64,000 nt of DNA from Streptococcus sp. 29896. Its GTDB lineage: Bacteria; Bacillota; Bacilli; Lactobacillales; Streptococcaceae. The notes under the pieces were generated by a model that worked only from the letters and a program-made list of their open reading frames with translations, was not told where the DNA came from and searched no databases. The DNA lies in assembly GCF_032594915.1 (NCBI RefSeq), contig NZ_CP118733.1, forward strand, positions 930,001 to 994,000. Direction: 5' to 3'. Below, in pieces: positions 20,478-29,509 of this stretch. How positions within the stretch are numbered: the stretch's first letter is position 1; each line of letters begins with the position of its first letter. Both the position numbers and the translations under genes were made by a program.

Positions 20478-20486
20478 TGGTATAAT
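20478..20486 (+). promoter_or_regulatory. Extended -10 promoter of rbgA-rnhB
   Basis: TGGTATAAT 54 bp ahead of the rbgA ATG; GAGGAGGA supplies the ribosome site. Confidence 0.6.
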
Positions 20487-20539
20487 AGTAAGATAAGAAA
20501 AAGTATGTAAATACAAGTGAAAGAGGAGGAAAACGTTAC

Positions 20540-21391
20540 ATGGCAATTATTCAATGGTTTCCAGGCCACATGTCAAAAGCTCGCAGACAGGTGCAGGAGA
20601 ACATCAAGCACGTTGATTTCGTGACTATTTTGGTCGATGCCCGCCTGCCCCTATCCAGCCAAAATCCTATGCTGACCAAGATTGTTGGCGACAAGCCCAA
20701 GCTCATGATTCTCAACAAGGTCGATTTGGCTGACCCTATTCGTACCAAAGAATGGCAGACCTACTTTGAAGGTCAGGGCATTCGTACCCTTGCTATCAAC
20801 TCAAAAGAGCAAGCGACGGTGAAAAAAGTGACCGACGCAGCCAAGAGCCTGATGAAAGACAAGATTGAACGCCTCCGCGAAAGAGGGATTCAAAAGGAGA
20901 CCTTGCGAACCATGATTATCGGTATTCCAAACGCTGGAAAATCTACCCTCATGAATCGTCTGGCTGGAAAGAAAACCGCCGTTGTCGGCAACAAACCAGG
21001 TGTGACCAAAGGTCAACAGTGGCTCAAGTCAAACAAGGACCTTGAAATCCTTGATACACCAGGTATTCTCTGGCCTAAATTTGAGGACCAGGAAGTTGGA
21101 CTTAAGTTGGCTCTGACAGGAGCCATTAAGGATCAGCTCTTGCCTATGGACGAGGTCACTATTTTTGGTTTGGACTATTTCAAGGCCAACTACCCAGAAC
21201 GTCTACAAGAGCGGTTCAAGGGTATGGATTTGGAGAAGGAAACGCCTGAACTCATTATGGACTGGACCAAGAAATTGGGCTTCCGTGATGATTATGACCG
21301 TTTTTACAACCTCTTTGTCAAGGATGTTCGGGACGGGCGTTTGGGCACTTATACATTGGATAAGGTTAGTGACTTAGATGGCAACGATTAG
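20540..21391 (+). CDS. rbgA: Ribosome biogenesis GTPase YlqF/RbgA
   Basis: 283 residues. Circularly permuted GTPase of late 50S assembly: G4 NKVD (about residue 57) comes before G1 GIPNAGKST (about 132) and G3 DTPG (about 175). N-terminal [11 protein letters not shown] is the family signature. It overlaps rnhB by 14 bp, the conserved rbgA-rnhB pairing in Firmicutes. Confidence 0.95.
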   Translation: MAIIQWFPGHMSKARRQVQENIKHVDFVTILVDARLPLSSQNPMLTKIVGDKPKLMILNKVDLADPIRTKEWQTYFEGQGIRTLAINSKEQATVKKVTDAAKSLMKDKIERLRERGIQKETLRTMIIGIPNAGKSTLMNRLAGKKTAVVGNKPGVTKGQQWLKSNKDLEILDTPGILWPKFEDQEVGLKLALTGAIKDQLLPMDEVTIFGLDYFKANYPERLQERFKGMDLEKETPELIMDWTKKLGFRDDYDRFYNLFVKDVRDGRLGTYTLDKVSDLDGND

Positions 21392-22151
21392 GGAAGTGAC
21401 CGCTCTGCTGGCTCAGGTGGACAGTCTAGACAGCCCTGTCTGGTTGGAACTAGCTCAGGATGAGCGAGCAGGGGTCCAGTCTGCTATCAAGAAACGCCGT
21501 AAGGAGCTGGAAAAAGAAGCAGCTGAAGACACTCGCTTAGAAGCTATGCTATGCTACGAAAAAGCCCTTTATGAAAATGGGGTAGAGTTAATCGCTGGTA
21601 TCGACGAAGTCGGCCGGGGGCCTTTAGCAGGTCCTGTGGTGGCAGCTGCGGTTATCTTGCCCAAAGGGTGCAAAATCCGCTACCTCAACGACTCCAAGAA
21701 AATCCCCAAGTCCAAGCACGAGTCAATCTACCAAGAAGTCATGGAGCGGGCGCTGGCAGTCAGTGTAGGTGTCAAAAATGCAGCTGTCATCGACCAGGTC
21801 AACATCTACGAGGCGACCAAGTTAGCTATGTTAGAGGCTTTGGGAAAGCTGAACCAAGAGCCTGAACATCTCTTGATAGATGCAATGAAGTTGGATACCT
21901 CCATACCGCAAATCTCTATCATTAAGGGGGACGCCAACAGCCTTTCTATCGCAGCGGCCTCTATCGTGGCCAAGGTGACGCGAGATAAGATGATGGCGGA
22001 TTATGACAAGGAGTTCTCAGGCTACGGCTTCGCCAAAAATGCAGGCTATGGAACGGCAGAGCATTTGGAAGGCTTGAACAAGCTAGGCATCACGCCCATT
22101 CACCGCAAAACCTTTGAGCCCATTAAGTCTATGCTAGCAGGGGGGAACTAG
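21378..22151 (+). CDS. rnhB: Ribonuclease HII
   Basis: 257 residues. Removes RNA from RNA-DNA hybrids and single misinserted ribonucleotides. The catalytic DEDD set is visible: [16 protein letters not shown] gives Asp-Glu, LLIDAMKLD gives Asp, and the fourth Asp lies in [10 protein letters not shown]. The N-terminal 70-residue extension is normal for Gram-positive RNase HII. Confidence 0.94.
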   Translation: MATIREVTALLAQVDSLDSPVWLELAQDERAGVQSAIKKRRKELEKEAAEDTRLEAMLCYEKALYENGVELIAGIDEVGRGPLAGPVVAAAVILPKGCKIRYLNDSKKIPKSKHESIYQEVMERALAVSVGVKNAAVIDQVNIYEATKLAMLEALGKLNQEPEHLLIDAMKLDTSIPQISIIKGDANSLSIAAASIVAKVTRDKMMADYDKEFSGYGFAKNAGYGTAEHLEGLNKLGITPIHRKTFEPIKSMLAGGN

Positions 22152-22153
22152 TC

Positions 22154-23164
22154 TTGACAGTCTTTTTCTGCTTATTTTTAGCGGCTATCGGTTTGTTTGC
22201 TCTCATATATTTCTGGGAACGGCGGTCGATTTTTATCTCACTGTTTGCCTTGAACATCCTCGTCTGGGCTTTGGCATGGATTATCTCAACAGGCATTCTC
22301 GAAAACAATGAAATCTTACGTTTGCTGGCTATAAACATGGCTATGGTGCTCTTTTTAGCCTTGTTAAGTGGTCCATTTGTCTTGCTTTTCACACTTTATC
22401 TGAATGGCTTTCAGATTTTGAAGAGAGAAGGGGTTCGCTTCCATAATTTCCTATCCATGGGACTGGCGGTTGCCCTGACTTACTATCTCTTCATCGCTCC
22501 CTTTGTGGTTCAATCCCTTTCAGGCATCAGCTTTTTCATCATGCTGTTCCTCTACGTTAGTTTTTTGGTGTCCTATGCGATTATCATCAGCATGCTCTAT
22601 ACCACGTCTAGCTTTGTCAACTTGGTCAATCTCTTCCCAGGAAAGCTCGATTATGTAGTGGTCTTAGGTTCTGGCTTGATTGGTGACCAGGTAACATCGC
22701 TTTTGGCTTCGCGGATTGATAAAGGCATAGCGATCTACCAGAAACATCCTGGTAGCAAGCTCATCATGTCAGGCGGACAGGGTCCTGATGAACTCTTGGC
22801 AGAGGGACAGGCCATGGCTCATTATGCCTTGGAAAAGGGCATTCCTGCGGAAGATATTGTGATAGAAAACCAATCAACTAACACTGAGGAAAATTTAAAA
22901 TTTTCTTATGCCCTGATGAAACCTGGCAGTCGATTTGCCCTTGTAACCAATTACTATCACGTTTTCAGAGCTCTGCTATTGGCACGAAAACTGAAAATCA
23001 AGTGTATCGGCTACGGAGCAAAGACAAAATTTTACTTTAGCCTCAATGCCTTCATTCGGGAATTTGTAGGCTATGTGGTCATGAGTCGAAAGACGCATTT
23101 GGTATTTTTGAGCATCATGTCAATCCTTTATCTGATTGGAATGATTATCAGTTTAATGCTTTAA
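22154..23164 (+). CDS. YdcF/DUF218 family membrane protein
   Basis: 336 residues starting with TTG two bases after the rnhB stop. Five or so N-terminal transmembrane helices, then a DUF218 domain with VVLGSGL, SGGQGPDE, EDIVIENQSTNTEENL and TNYYHVFRA, and a final hydrophobic helix. DUF218 proteins such as SanA/ElyC are linked to cell-envelope integrity; the reaction is not established. Confidence 0.82.
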   Translation: MTVFFCLFLAAIGLFALIYFWERRSIFISLFALNILVWALAWIISTGILENNEILRLLAINMAMVLFLALLSGPFVLLFTLYLNGFQILKREGVRFHNFLSMGLAVALTYYLFIAPFVVQSLSGISFFIMLFLYVSFLVSYAIIISMLYTTSSFVNLVNLFPGKLDYVVVLGSGLIGDQVTSLLASRIDKGIAIYQKHPGSKLIMSGGQGPDELLAEGQAMAHYALEKGIPAEDIVIENQSTNTEENLKFSYALMKPGSRFALVTNYYHVFRALLLARKLKIKCIGYGAKTKFYFSLNAFIREFVGYVVMSRKTHLVFLSIMSILYLIGMIISLML

Positions 23165-23170
23165 GAAAAC

Positions 23171-23196
23171 AGCCTCTAGCTATATGTCTAGAGGCT
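23171..23196. terminator. Bidirectional terminator
   Basis: AGCCTCTAG pairs with CTAGAGGCT between convergent genes; T-rich on the + side and AAAAC (T-rich on the - strand) on the other. Confidence 0.8.
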
Positions 23197-23202
23197 ATCA
23201 TT

Positions 23203-23514
23203 TTATTTAGAGATAGGGCCTTGCCATGCTTCCATACCTTGAGAGAAGGAGTAGGCAGAGTAACCTTGCTCCAACAGGATGATGTTGGCTTGCTGGCTTC
23301 TCTTCCCAGTCTTGCAGATTAGGTAATAGGTCCTAGACTTGTCAGCCTGAAATTTGTCCAAACTTGTAAGTGGGCAATTGATGGCTTGAGGATGGTGACC
23401 TCTTACAAATTCATCTGGATCTCGAACATCTAGCAGAACAGCTTGTGGATTTTCAAGCACGTCTGTTAAGCTCTCTAGGGGAAGGGAGTGCAGTTCTGGT
23501 GAGAATACTGTCAT
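23203..23514 (-). CDS. Rhodanese-like domain protein
   Basis: 103 residues, a single rhodanese domain. LLDVRDPDEFVRGHHPQAINCP is the N-terminal half, and YYLICKTGKRSQQA carries the active-site Cys loop (CKTGKRS). Probable sulfur carrier or thiosulfate sulfurtransferase in the cytoplasm. Single-gene unit on the - strand in a + strand region. Confidence 0.88.
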   Translation of the reverse strand: MTVFSPELHSLPLESLTDVLENPQAVLLDVRDPDEFVRGHHPQAINCPLTSLDKFQADKSRTYYLICKTGKRSQQANIILLEQGYSAYSFSQGMEAWQGPISK

Positions 23515-23649
23515 GGAATGCTTGTCCTTTACATCTTGAAATTAGAAAAAGAATACCAAATTGAGATATTACTTGTCAAGTTGAGACTTGACAGGCATTG
23601 GGGGAGTGTGTAGGATAGATGTAAATCAATAGCTTTAAAGGATGGAGAT

Positions 23650-24228
23650 ATGGTAACAGAAAAAGAAAAGATGATTGCAGGAGAATTTTATATTGCTGCT
23701 GATGCCGAGTTGAGAGAAATGCGCTCCTTTGCCCGCCTACAGATGAAGCAATTTAACGCTGAACTTGATGGTCAAGTCCGTTCAGAGCAATTGAAAAGCT
23801 GGTTGGGGACTACGGGTAAGCGCATCTATATGGAGCCGAATTTCTATTGTGACTACGGCAGCAATATCCATGTGGGTGAGGATTTTTACGCAAATTTTAA
23901 CTGCACTATGCTAGATGTTTGTCCCATTACCATCGGGAAAAATGCTATGTTAGGTCCCAATGTGCAGCTGCTGACACCCTTGCATCCCTTGGACCCTATT
24001 GAACGTAATTCAGGAGTTGAATACGGCGCCCCAATTACCATTGGAGATAACTTCTGGGCTGGTGGCGGTGTGACAATTTTACCTGGGGTGACCTTGGGAA
24101 ACAACGTTGTCGTTGGTGCAGGTAGTGTCGTTACCAAATCATTCGGAGATAATGTTGTTTTAGCAGGTAATCCAGCAAAGATTTTGAAGGAGATTAGGAG
24201 CAAGAATGAACCATTGTCTAGCCATTGA
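23650..24228 (+). CDS. maa: Maltose/galactoside O-acetyltransferase
   Basis: 192 residues. Left-handed beta-helix acetyltransferase with the N-terminal Mac domain (EKEKMIAGEFYIAADAELREMR) and hexapeptide repeats. Catalytic His lies in LLTPLHPLDP, and the GDNFWAGGGVTILPGVTLG and VTKSFGDNVVLAGNPAK segments are typical. It overlaps the next ROK gene by 23 bp, suggesting a shared sugar role. Confidence 0.88.
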   Translation: MVTEKEKMIAGEFYIAADAELREMRSFARLQMKQFNAELDGQVRSEQLKSWLGTTGKRIYMEPNFYCDYGSNIHVGEDFYANFNCTMLDVCPITIGKNAMLGPNVQLLTPLHPLDPIERNSGVEYGAPITIGDNFWAGGGVTILPGVTLGNNVVVGAGSVVTKSFGDNVVLAGNPAKILKEIRSKNEPLSSH

Positions 24229-25156
24229 TATTGGCGGAACCTTCATCAAATACGGACTTATCGACCAAACTGGACTGATTATGGAACAAGGAAAGGAGAA
24301 GACTCCTCCAACTATCGAGGAATTTTGGCAGACGCTTGAAAGCATCATAAGTTCTTATCAGGATTCCGTCAGCGGGCTTGCGATTGCTTGCCCAGGTAAT
24401 ATCGACACTCAAAACGATAGTGTCAAAACAGGGGGCTTAATCCCTTATCTGAGAAATATTCCCTTGGGTCAACGCCTGATGGAAACTTTTGCGTTACCTG
24501 TTGAAGTTCTGAATGATGCGGATGCCGCTGGTCTGGCAGAGGCTAAGACTGGGACTTTGAAAAACTGTCACTGTGGTGCTGTGCTTGTTCTAGGAACAGG
24601 AGTTGGTCTTGCCCTTGTTTCAGATGGACAATTAGTCAATCTTGCTCAGTTACCAGGAAAGGACTTTTTTCATGGTCCCTTGGCAACTGTTGAAGTGAAG
24701 GAAACGAGCAAGCCGTTGCAAGATTTAGGGCAGATTCTGGGCCTTCATTGGCGTGGGATCAAAAGCTTGGTAGCCAATTCAGGATCTGCAGTTCAGTTTA
24801 TTCGCCAAGCCAGTCACCAATTGGCATTGGAGCAGGAAGACGGTAAAGAAGTTTTCCATCAGTTAGAGTCGGGACAGGATTCGTTGTTGCAAGAAAGTTT
24901 TACAAACTACTGCAAGGAAATTGCATACTTAATTGTCAATCTCTGTCTTTTGTTGCAGCTGGAAACTCTGGCCATTGGTGGAGGAATCAGTCAGCAAGAA
25001 CGTTTGATTGAAGGGATTAACCAGGCTTTTGATGAGATTGTAGCAACAGAGCAATTGAATTTGCAGCTGCAACCGAATTTTAAGATTCAAGCCTGCCGTT
25101 ACCAAAATGAAGCAAATTTACTGGGAGCATTCTATCATTTTCAAGAGACAGTTTAA
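24206..25156 (+). CDS. ROK family sugar kinase or regulator-like protein
   Basis: 316 residues. ASKHA fold: N-terminal CLAIDIGGTFIKYGL, NDADAAGLAE with the catalytic Asp, LGTGVGLAL, and IGGGIS near the end. The ROK zinc cluster is not obvious (only one CHC), unlike the glucokinase at 5.7 kb, so the substrate may differ. No N-terminal helix-turn-helix, so a kinase rather than a repressor. Confidence 0.82.
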   Translation: MNHCLAIDIGGTFIKYGLIDQTGLIMEQGKEKTPPTIEEFWQTLESIISSYQDSVSGLAIACPGNIDTQNDSVKTGGLIPYLRNIPLGQRLMETFALPVEVLNDADAAGLAEAKTGTLKNCHCGAVLVLGTGVGLALVSDGQLVNLAQLPGKDFFHGPLATVEVKETSKPLQDLGQILGLHWRGIKSLVANSGSAVQFIRQASHQLALEQEDGKEVFHQLESGQDSLLQESFTNYCKEIAYLIVNLCLLLQLETLAIGGGISQQERLIEGINQAFDEIVATEQLNLQLQPNFKIQACRYQNEANLLGAFYHFQETV

Positions 25157-25170
25157 CTGTTTCTTTTTTT
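25146..25170 (+). terminator. Terminator overlapping the ROK stop codon
   Basis: AGACAGTT pairs with AACTGTTT and runs into T7; the TAA stop lies inside the loop. Confidence 0.75.
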
Positions 25171-25180
25171 ATTGCGAATT
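25164..25180 (+). promoter_or_regulatory. Possible ComX-type (cin-box) promoter of dprA
   Basis: TGCGAATT at 25173-25180, preceded by a T tract, matches six of eight positions of the streptococcal competence box TACGAATA. It is 17 bp ahead of the dprA ATG. dprA is a late competence gene in streptococci. Confidence 0.4.
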
Positions 25181-25197
25181 AAAAGATAGGAGGTCAT

Positions 25198-26040
25198 ATG
25201 AACAATTTCGAACTATTTAAACTAAAGATGGCTGGTCTCAGCAATTTGCAACTCAACCGCCTCTTGGCTGCTTACCAAGATTCTACTAAAAAGATCAGTT
25301 TAAAAGCAATCTGTCACATTTTAGACTTGAAGAAACCCAGTCTTTTCATGGAAAACTACCATTCTTTGGATAGCAAGGAATGCCGCAAGCTGTTTCAACG
25401 TTTTCCTTCCTTTTCAATTCTTGACGATACTTATCCCTTAGAATTGAAACAGATCTACAATCCCCCTGTCTTGTTGTTTTATCAAGGAGATTTGAGTTTG
25501 TTGAACCGTACTAAGATTGGTATTGTCGGCTCTCGAAAAGCTAGCCCAGAAGGGGTCAAGTCAACTGAAAAAATCATAAAAGAACTCCAAAATCAATTTG
25601 TAATAGTCAGTGGATTGGCTCGAGGGATTGATACGGCGGCCCATATGGCTTGTTTGAAGAATGGTGGAAAGACCATCGCAGTGATTGGTTCTGGTTTGGA
25701 CCAGTATTATCCAAAGGAAAACAAGGCCTTACAGGACTATCTATCCAAGCACCATTTGGTTTTATCAGAATATCCCGCAGGAACCCAGCCCTTGAAATTT
25801 CATTTTCCTGAGCGCAACCGAATCATCGCAGGGCTATCTATGGGGGTGGTAGTTGCAGAAGCTCGCTTACGGTCTGGAAGTTTGATTACTTGCGAACGAG
25901 CCTTGGAAGAAGGTCGAGAAGTATTTGCTATTCCTGGTAGTATTTTAGAGCAAAATTGGCTTGGATGTTTGCAATTGATAAAAGAAGGGGCAAACTGCAT
26001 TACATCAGGCATTGACGTGATCAATGAACTAAAAAAATAA
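25198..26040 (+). CDS. dprA: DNA-processing protein DprA
   Basis: 280 residues. Loads RecA on incoming single-stranded DNA during transformation and shuts off competence through ComE. The Rossmann-like DNA-binding core shows VGSRKASPEG, VSGLARGIDTAAH, GSGLDQYYP, FPERNRIIAGLS and ARLRSGSLITCERALEEGREVFAIPG in order. The N-terminal domain is present and the length is normal. AGGAGG precedes the ATG. Confidence 0.95.
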   Translation: MNNFELFKLKMAGLSNLQLNRLLAAYQDSTKKISLKAICHILDLKKPSLFMENYHSLDSKECRKLFQRFPSFSILDDTYPLELKQIYNPPVLLFYQGDLSLLNRTKIGIVGSRKASPEGVKSTEKIIKELQNQFVIVSGLARGIDTAAHMACLKNGGKTIAVIGSGLDQYYPKENKALQDYLSKHHLVLSEYPAGTQPLKFHFPERNRIIAGLSMGVVVAEARLRSGSLITCERALEEGREVFAIPGSILEQNWLGCLQLIKEGANCITSGIDVINELKK

Positions 26041-26070
26041 AACAAGTTCTCCTATAGGAAAATAAAAATC

Positions 26071-26099
26071 TTGACAGGCTAGAAAAAATAGTTTATTCT
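26071..26099 (+). promoter_or_regulatory. Promoter of topA
   Basis: TTGACA, a 17-bp spacer and TATTCT. Confidence 0.75.
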
Positions 26100-26158
26100 T
26101 TTTGAGGTCCTAGAGTTTTATAAGAAGGTATTCTAGAAATTAGTCAAAAGGAATTAAA

Positions 26159-28252
26159 ATGGCAACGAAAACAGCAACTAAGAAAAAAGCAAGCCCTAAA
26201 AAGAATTTGGTCATCGTAGAGTCGCCTGCCAAGGCAAAAACGATTGAGAAGTATTTGGGACGGAACTACAAAGTAGTGGCATCTGTTGGACATATTCGTG
26301 ACTTGAAAAAATCCAGCATGTCGATTGATTTTGAAAATAATTATGCCCCAGAGTATATCAATATTCGAGGAAAGGGCCCTCTAATTAATTCTCTGAAAAA
26401 AGAAGCTAAGAATGCCAAACAAGTCTTTCTGGCGAGTGACCCGGACCGTGAAGGAGAAGCAATTTCTTGGCATTTGGCTCATATCTTGGGCTTGGACGAA
26501 GCAGACAAAAACCGTGTAGTCTTCAATGAAATTACCAAAGATGCTGTAAAAAATGCCTTCAAGGAACCACGCGCTATTAACCATGATTTGGTTGATGCTC
26601 AACAAGCGCGCCGTGTCTTAGACCGTATCGTAGGCTATTCTATTTCACCTATTTTATGGAAAAAAGTTAAGAAAGGTTTGTCAGCTGGCCGTGTGCAATC
26701 CGTGGCTCTGAAGTTGATTATCGATCGTGAAAATGAAATCAACCAGTTTAAGCCTGAAGAATACTGGACAATTGATGGAGCCTTTAAGAAGGGCAGCAAG
26801 AAATTCCAAGCATCCTTCTATGGGTTAGATGGTAAAAAAGTTAAGGTTGAAAACAATGAGCAAGTGAAGGAAATCTTGGCTCGCATACAAGGGAATGATT
26901 TCTTGGTAGAGCAGGTTGAGCGTAAGGAACGCAAGCGAAATGCTCCTCTGCCTTATACCACATCAACCTTACAGATGGATGCGGCGAATAAGATTAATTT
27001 CCGAACCCGTAAAACCATGATGATTGCCCAGCAACTTTATGAAGGAGTTAGCCTTGGAACAGGTGGTTCGCAGGGTCTGATAACCTATATGCGTACCGAT
27101 TCGACACGTATCAGCCCAATTGCCCAGAGCCAGGCAGCTGAGTTTATTACAGAACGATTTGGTGTTACCTATTCCAAACATGGCAGTAAGGTGAAAAATG
27201 CTTCTGGTGCCCAGGATGCGCACGAAGCCATTCGCCCATCTAATGTTTACCTAACACCAGAATCTGTTGCCAAATACTTAGATAAGGACCAAATTCGTCT
27301 CTACACCTTGATTTGGAACCGCTTTGTAGCTAGCCAAATGGCAGCGGCCGTTTTTGATACCATGAGTGTTCGTTTAGGTCAAAATGGTGTGCTCTTCGCA
27401 GCGAATGGTAGCCAGATTAAGTTTGACGGCTACATGGCAGTTTATAACGATGCAGATAAAAACAAGATGTTGCCAGATATGGAAGCTGGTGATACTGTCG
27501 TACGGACTACAACAAATCCAGAGCAGCACTTTACACAACCACCAGCTCGTTATTCAGAGGCAACCTTGATCAAGACCTTGGAAGAAAATGGAGTTGGTCG
27601 TCCATCAACCTATGCACCAACCATTGAAACCATTCAGAAACGCTACTATGTCAAACTGGCAGCCAAGCGATTTGAACCAACCGAATTGGGAGAAATTGTC
27701 AATAAATTAATTGTTGAGTTTTTCCCTGACATCGTCAATGTGACCTTTACAGCTGAAATGGAACAGAAATTGGATGATGTTGAAATCGGCAAGGAAGAAT
27801 GGCAAAAAATTATTGATGGCTTTTACCAATCCTTCAAGGTGGAGCTTGAGAAGGCAGAAGCTGAGATGGAAAAAATCCAGATCAAGGATGAGCCAGCTGG
27901 TTTTGATTGTGAGGTTTGTGGACATGAAATGGTCATCAAGCTAGGTAAATACGGTAAATTTTATGCTTGTAGTAATTTCCCTGACTGCCGTAATACCAAA
28001 CAAATCACCAAAGAAATCGGCGTAACCTGTCCAGACTGTCAAAAAGGTCAGGTTATCGAGCGCAAGAGCAAACGTAATCGTCTCTTCTACGGTTGCGACC
28101 GTTATCCTGAATGTGAATTCACTTCTTGGGACAAGCCAGTTGGTCGTTCCTGTCCAAAATGTGACCATTATCTCGTAGAGAAGAAGGTCCGTGGCGGAGG
28201 CAAACAGGTTGTCTGTCCAAATGGAGATTACGAAGAAGAAAAAGTAAAATAA
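26159..28252 (+). CDS. topA: DNA topoisomerase I
   Basis: 697 residues, type IA. Relaxes negative supercoils. The Toprim domain begins at [17 protein letters not shown] and includes [15 protein letters not shown]; the active-site Tyr is in [13 protein letters not shown]. Three C-terminal Cys4 zinc-ribbon repeats start at [16 protein letters not shown] and CPKCDHYL; the last lacks its fourth Cys (CPNGDYEEE). Basic N-terminal tail of 16 residues. Confidence 0.96.
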   Translation: MATKTATKKKASPKKNLVIVESPAKAKTIEKYLGRNYKVVASVGHIRDLKKSSMSIDFENNYAPEYINIRGKGPLINSLKKEAKNAKQVFLASDPDREGEAISWHLAHILGLDEADKNRVVFNEITKDAVKNAFKEPRAINHDLVDAQQARRVLDRIVGYSISPILWKKVKKGLSAGRVQSVALKLIIDRENEINQFKPEEYWTIDGAFKKGSKKFQASFYGLDGKKVKVENNEQVKEILARIQGNDFLVEQVERKERKRNAPLPYTTSTLQMDAANKINFRTRKTMMIAQQLYEGVSLGTGGSQGLITYMRTDSTRISPIAQSQAAEFITERFGVTYSKHGSKVKNASGAQDAHEAIRPSNVYLTPESVAKYLDKDQIRLYTLIWNRFVASQMAAAVFDTMSVRLGQNGVLFAANGSQIKFDGYMAVYNDADKNKMLPDMEAGDTVVRTTTNPEQHFTQPPARYSEATLIKTLEENGVGRPSTYAPTIETIQKRYYVKLAAKRFEPTELGEIVNKLIVEFFPDIVNVTFTAEMEQKLDDVEIGKEEWQKIIDGFYQSFKVELEKAEAEMEKIQIKDEPAGFDCEVCGHEMVIKLGKYGKFYACSNFPDCRNTKQITKEIGVTCPDCQKGQVIERKSKRNRLFYGCDRYPECEFTSWDKPVGRSCPKCDHYLVEKKVRGGGKQVVCPNGDYEEEKVK

Positions 28253-28259
28253 ACTATTC

Positions 28260-28287
28260 AACTGCTCCTAAAAAGGGGCAGTTTTTG
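28260..28287 (+). terminator. Terminator after topA
   Basis: AACTGC-CC pairs with GG-GCAGTT and is followed by TTTTTG. Confidence 0.82.
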
Positions 28288-28315
28288 TTGAAATTTTCTT
28301 GAAAGATAGTATAAT
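28288..28315 (+). promoter_or_regulatory. Promoter of the HAD hydrolase gene
   Basis: TTGAAA, a 16-bp spacer and TATAAT; GAGGTG is the ribosome site. Confidence 0.65.
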
Positions 28316-28343
28316 AACAAGTGTAAAGAAGAGGTGATAAGAT

Positions 28344-29027
28344 ATGAAAGCTTATAAACATTATATATTTGATTTCTATGGAACCTTAGTCGATATTGAA
28401 ACGGATGAGGGAAAACTGGAACTCTGGGAAAAGATTGCTGCTCTTTACCAAGCCTTTGGCGCTTCCTATCGTCCGCGACAGTTGCGCTCTGCTTTTCAAC
28501 GATTGGCGGCTGAGCAAGAAGCAAGACTCTTGCAGACAGGTCCTTATCAGCATGTCGAAATCGATCTAGAAGAGGTATTTCAAAATTTGCTAACGGTATC
28601 GGACACCGATGGTTTCTCTAATCTTAGACCCCAAGACTTAACAACTTTTGGTCAAACAGTTGGAGCCAAGCTCTATATTTTATCCAATGCCCAACGTGTC
28701 TTCAGTCAGGCTGAAATGGAGTTGACAGGTTGTGCTAGCTTGATGGAAAAAATCTACATGTCATCAGACTTTCGTATAAAAAAACCAGAGCCTGCTTTTT
28801 TGGAATTGCTTTTGGAAGAGCAGCAAGTCAAGTTGGATGAGGCGGTCCTTGTTGGTAATGATTTGACGACGGACATTGCTATTGCACAGGAGCTTGGGAT
28901 GGATGCAATTCTCTTGAATACCTTTCCTTACTCGCAAGAGGAGATTCAAGCTTTTCGAGATTTAGGCTGGAAATTTGAAGTCATCGAGGATATTTCTGAA
29001 CTTGTCTCTTCTCATGGGCAAGAGTAA
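28344..29027 (+). CDS. HAD family hydrolase (YjjG-like)
   Basis: 227 residues. HAD motifs: IFDFYGTLVD (nucleophile and acid/base Asp; the first motif reads DFYGT), LSNA, the Lys in IKKPEPAF, and VGNDLTTDI. The cap-domain size fits the YjjG/phosphoglycolate phosphatase-like group. Probable small phosphatase of nucleotides or sugars; substrate unknown. Confidence 0.85.
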   Translation: MKAYKHYIFDFYGTLVDIETDEGKLELWEKIAALYQAFGASYRPRQLRSAFQRLAAEQEARLLQTGPYQHVEIDLEEVFQNLLTVSDTDGFSNLRPQDLTTFGQTVGAKLYILSNAQRVFSQAEMELTGCASLMEKIYMSSDFRIKKPEPAFLELLLEEQQVKLDEAVLVGNDLTTDIAIAQELGMDAILLNTFPYSQEEIQAFRDLGWKFEVIEDISELVSSHGQE

Positions 29028-29509
29028 CAGTTACAGCTTTTAACTACTGCAAGATAGATAAAACTGCTTTCCGATGAACTGAATCTTAGTAAGAAGACTA
29101 CAGGAGACTGGTCATTTAAATTTTATAATAAAATGGGATGTATTTTTGACAATATTGGCTATACTAACCTTAGTACGATAGAAGAGCGTTTGATATCAAA
29201 AACATTCTGAAAAGATGGATATTTTGAACCGCCCCCCAAAAGTTAGACGGAAAAAACTAACTTTTGGGGGGCGGTTCAATTTCGTCACTATTCAATATTA
29301 TTTATAACCAAAAATGATGGTTTTGGTCTTGAACTTTGATAAAAAATTGTCTTTAATTGGGATACTTGAGATAATCAACTTGTCTTTACACAACATTTCC
29401 TCATTTTATGGTTAATCTGAGTTTAAGATATGAAATGTTTTGGGTTTAGCATGTATTAATTAGAACAATGTGTAAAGCTAAAAAAATATCAGAGATAAAT
29501 GCTAGTAAG
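29028..29509. other. AT-rich scar region with IS remnants
   Basis: 482 bp without an intact gene. An open stretch at 29061-29210 (+) could encode about 49 residues ending LISKTF but has no start codon; it reads like the tail of a lost gene. It is followed by the IS-end hairpin (29224-29279) and then featureless AT-rich DNA. CTTTACACA (29384-29392) and TGTGTAAAG (29469-29477) are inverted but probably incidental. Confidence 0.5.
29224..29279. repeat. Back-to-back IS3-family-like terminal repeats (perfect 23-bp inverted repeat)
   Basis: Two perfect 23-bp arms (29224-29246 and 29257-29279) separated by 10 bp. Each arm begins TTGAACCGCC and contains CCCCAAAAGTTAG, as in the terminal repeats of IS861/IS150-group elements. 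No transposase lies between them, so this is a minimal remnant or a MITE-like pair of ends. Transcribed, it would form a strong hairpin. Confidence 0.65.

Noticed and set aside
29384-29477. 9-bp inverted repeat CTTTACACA/TGTGTAAAG
   Set aside because: Arms are 76 bp apart in AT-rich DNA and not linked to any element; probably chance.
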